6,730 nt of DNA from ECT2AJA-044 sp965658225. Its GTDB lineage: Bacteria > Bacteroidota > Bacteroidia > Flavobacteriales > ECT2AJA-044. The position numbers were made by a program, and so were the translations under genes. The first letter of the stretch is position 1, and each line of letters begins with the position of its first letter. The notes beneath the pieces were generated by a model that saw nothing but the letters and a program-made list of their open reading frames with translations, searched no databases and had not been told where the DNA came from. Below are positions 5,921-6,730 of the stretch, in pieces. Location of the stretch: assembly GCA_965658225.1 (NCBI GenBank), contig CBFHRK010000090.1, positions 1 through 6,730 on the forward strand, read 5' to 3'.

Positions 5921-6730
5921 GTGCCGCAAGATTACTTGACACCCCCATTTTTAAAAGCTGGCGACACCATTGGCATTGTTTCAACCGCTCGCAAATTGAC
6001 GCCGACCGAATTAAAACCGGCTATGGAGCTTTTTGATCAATGGGGATTGAAGGTTAAAATAGGTCCTCATTTGCACAAGCAGTATCATCAGTTTAGTGGC
6101 ACCGATCAGGAGCGCGCCACAGACTTACAGTGGATGATGGAAGACCCACATGTAAAAGCCATTTACTGTGCTCGCGGCGGTTATGGAAGCGTTCGGGTCA
6201 TTGATCACATCGACTGGAACTTCCTAAAAGAAAAACCAAAATGGCTGCTCGGTTACAGCGATGTAACTGCTTTGCACAACCATGTTCACACCCATTTGAA
6301 TATGGAAACCATCCACGCTCCGATGCCTTTGGGATTCCCCGAAAACACGCCGGAATGTTTGGCGGACGTAAGGAAGATGCTTTTCGGTGAGCTGCACGAA
6401 ATTCGCTGCGATAAACATCCTTTTAATCACATGGGCAAAGCTCAAGGCGCCCTAACGGGCGGAAACCTCAGCGTTCTTTATTCGCTCCGAGGAACACCGG
6501 CCGACATTGACGTAAAAGGAAAAATACTCTTCATTGAGGACCTCGATGAATACTTGTATCATATAGATCGAATGATGATGAACTTGCAGCGAGGAGGATG
6601 GCTCGATGAAATTGCCGGACTCATTGTGGGTGGAATGACAGACATGAACGACAATGCGGTTCCCTTCGGCAAGCAAGCCATTGAAATAATAAAAGAATTC
6701 ACTGAGGGCAAAAACTATCCGGTAGCTTTC
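5921..6730 (+). CDS. LD-carboxypeptidase, family S66 (C-terminus cut by window edge)
   Basis: The frame is open for 270 codons to the right edge; the family is about 300 residues, so roughly 30 are missing. The enzyme hydrolyses the L,D bond of the terminal D-Ala in muropeptide tetrapeptides. No signal peptide is seen, which fits the cytoplasmic recycling enzymes. Motifs in order are the N-terminal LKAGDTIGIVSTARK (11-25), the ARGGYGS loop (84-90), nucleophile Ser113 in GYSDVTALH, then GNLSVLYSLRGTP (181-193) and Glu206 of the triad in LFIEDLDEYLYHIDR (203-217). The frame ends at NYPVAF (265-270); the catalytic His, normally in the PAGH motif shortly after, lies beyond the window. The start is probably GTG at 5921: an in-frame TGA lies at 5912-5914, a TTG at 5936 is the only nearby alternative, and the first in-frame ATG (6023) would remove the conserved N-terminal motif. 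It is transcribed divergently from the S9 peptidase gene. Confidence 0.9.
   Translation, partial: MPQDYLTPPFLKAGDTIGIVSTARKLTPTELKPAMELFDQWGLKVKIGPHLHKQYHQFSGTDQERATDLQWMMEDPHVKAIYCARGGYGSVRVIDHIDWNFLKEKPKWLLGYSDVTALHNHVHTHLNMETIHAPMPLGFPENTPECLADVRKMLFGELHEIRCDKHPFNHMGKAQGALTGGNLSVLYSLRGTPADIDVKGKILFIEDLDEYLYHIDRMMMNLQRGGWLDEIAGLIVGGMTDMNDNAVPFGKQAIEIIKEFTEGKNYPVAF

Noticed and set aside
6023..6025. First in-frame ATG as the start of the LD-carboxypeptidase
   Set aside because: It would remove 34 residues, including the conserved LKAGDTIGIVSTARK strand; GTG at 5921 keeps it.
6224..6676. Minus-strand open frames under the LD-carboxypeptidase gene
   Set aside because: They are antisense to the catalytic motifs of the S66 enzyme and show no family features.

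Overview
The window looks like a chromosomal segment from a member of the Bacteroidota, probably Flavobacteriales or a close relative. Start codons are preceded by A/T-rich sequence with no Shine-Dalgarno motif. One match to the phylum's TAnnTTTG -7 element is present. The signal peptides end in Gly-Gln, and the gene families (large secreted S9 peptidase, DUF547, TIGR04282-type glycosyltransferase) are typical of that group. The taxonomic call is inference from these traits.

Layout. Five genes lie on the minus strand, in transcription order from right to left: a secreted prolyl-oligopeptidase-family serine peptidase (5754 to 2926), a DUF2064/TIGR04282 glycosyltransferase-like protein (2916 to 2326), a purine nucleoside phosphorylase (2320 to 1499), an exported DUF547 protein (1434 to 688), and a DUF3307 membrane protein (570 to the left edge, C-terminus cut off). 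The first three are separated by only 9 and 5 nt and look like one operon. The 64 nt gap before DUF547 holds a good -7 element and a palindrome, so DUF547 may also have its own promoter. A 166 nt divergent spacer (5755-5920) separates this block from a plus-strand LD-carboxypeptidase gene (5921 to the right edge, cut just before its catalytic His). No stretch of more than 300 bases lacks a gene. I saw no RNA genes, mobile elements or CRISPR array.

How the genes may work together. The most interesting group is glycosyltransferase, nucleoside phosphorylase and DUF547. The TIGR04282 family is named for its association with arsenosugar biosynthesis. In the proposed chemistry, a 5'-dimethylarsinoyl-adenosine must lose adenine and then have its ribose joined to an aglycone. 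The phosphorylase here carries Asp where human PNP has Asn243 (the purine-selectivity residue), and at the 5'-OH-binding His257 position it appears to have a non-His residue. Both changes suit a 6-aminopurine nucleoside with a modified 5' end. No arsM or arsS gene lies in the window, so an arsenosugar role is a hypothesis; ordinary purine salvage remains possible. The S9 peptidase, DUF3307 protein and LD-carboxypeptidase (muropeptide recycling) have no evident link to it.
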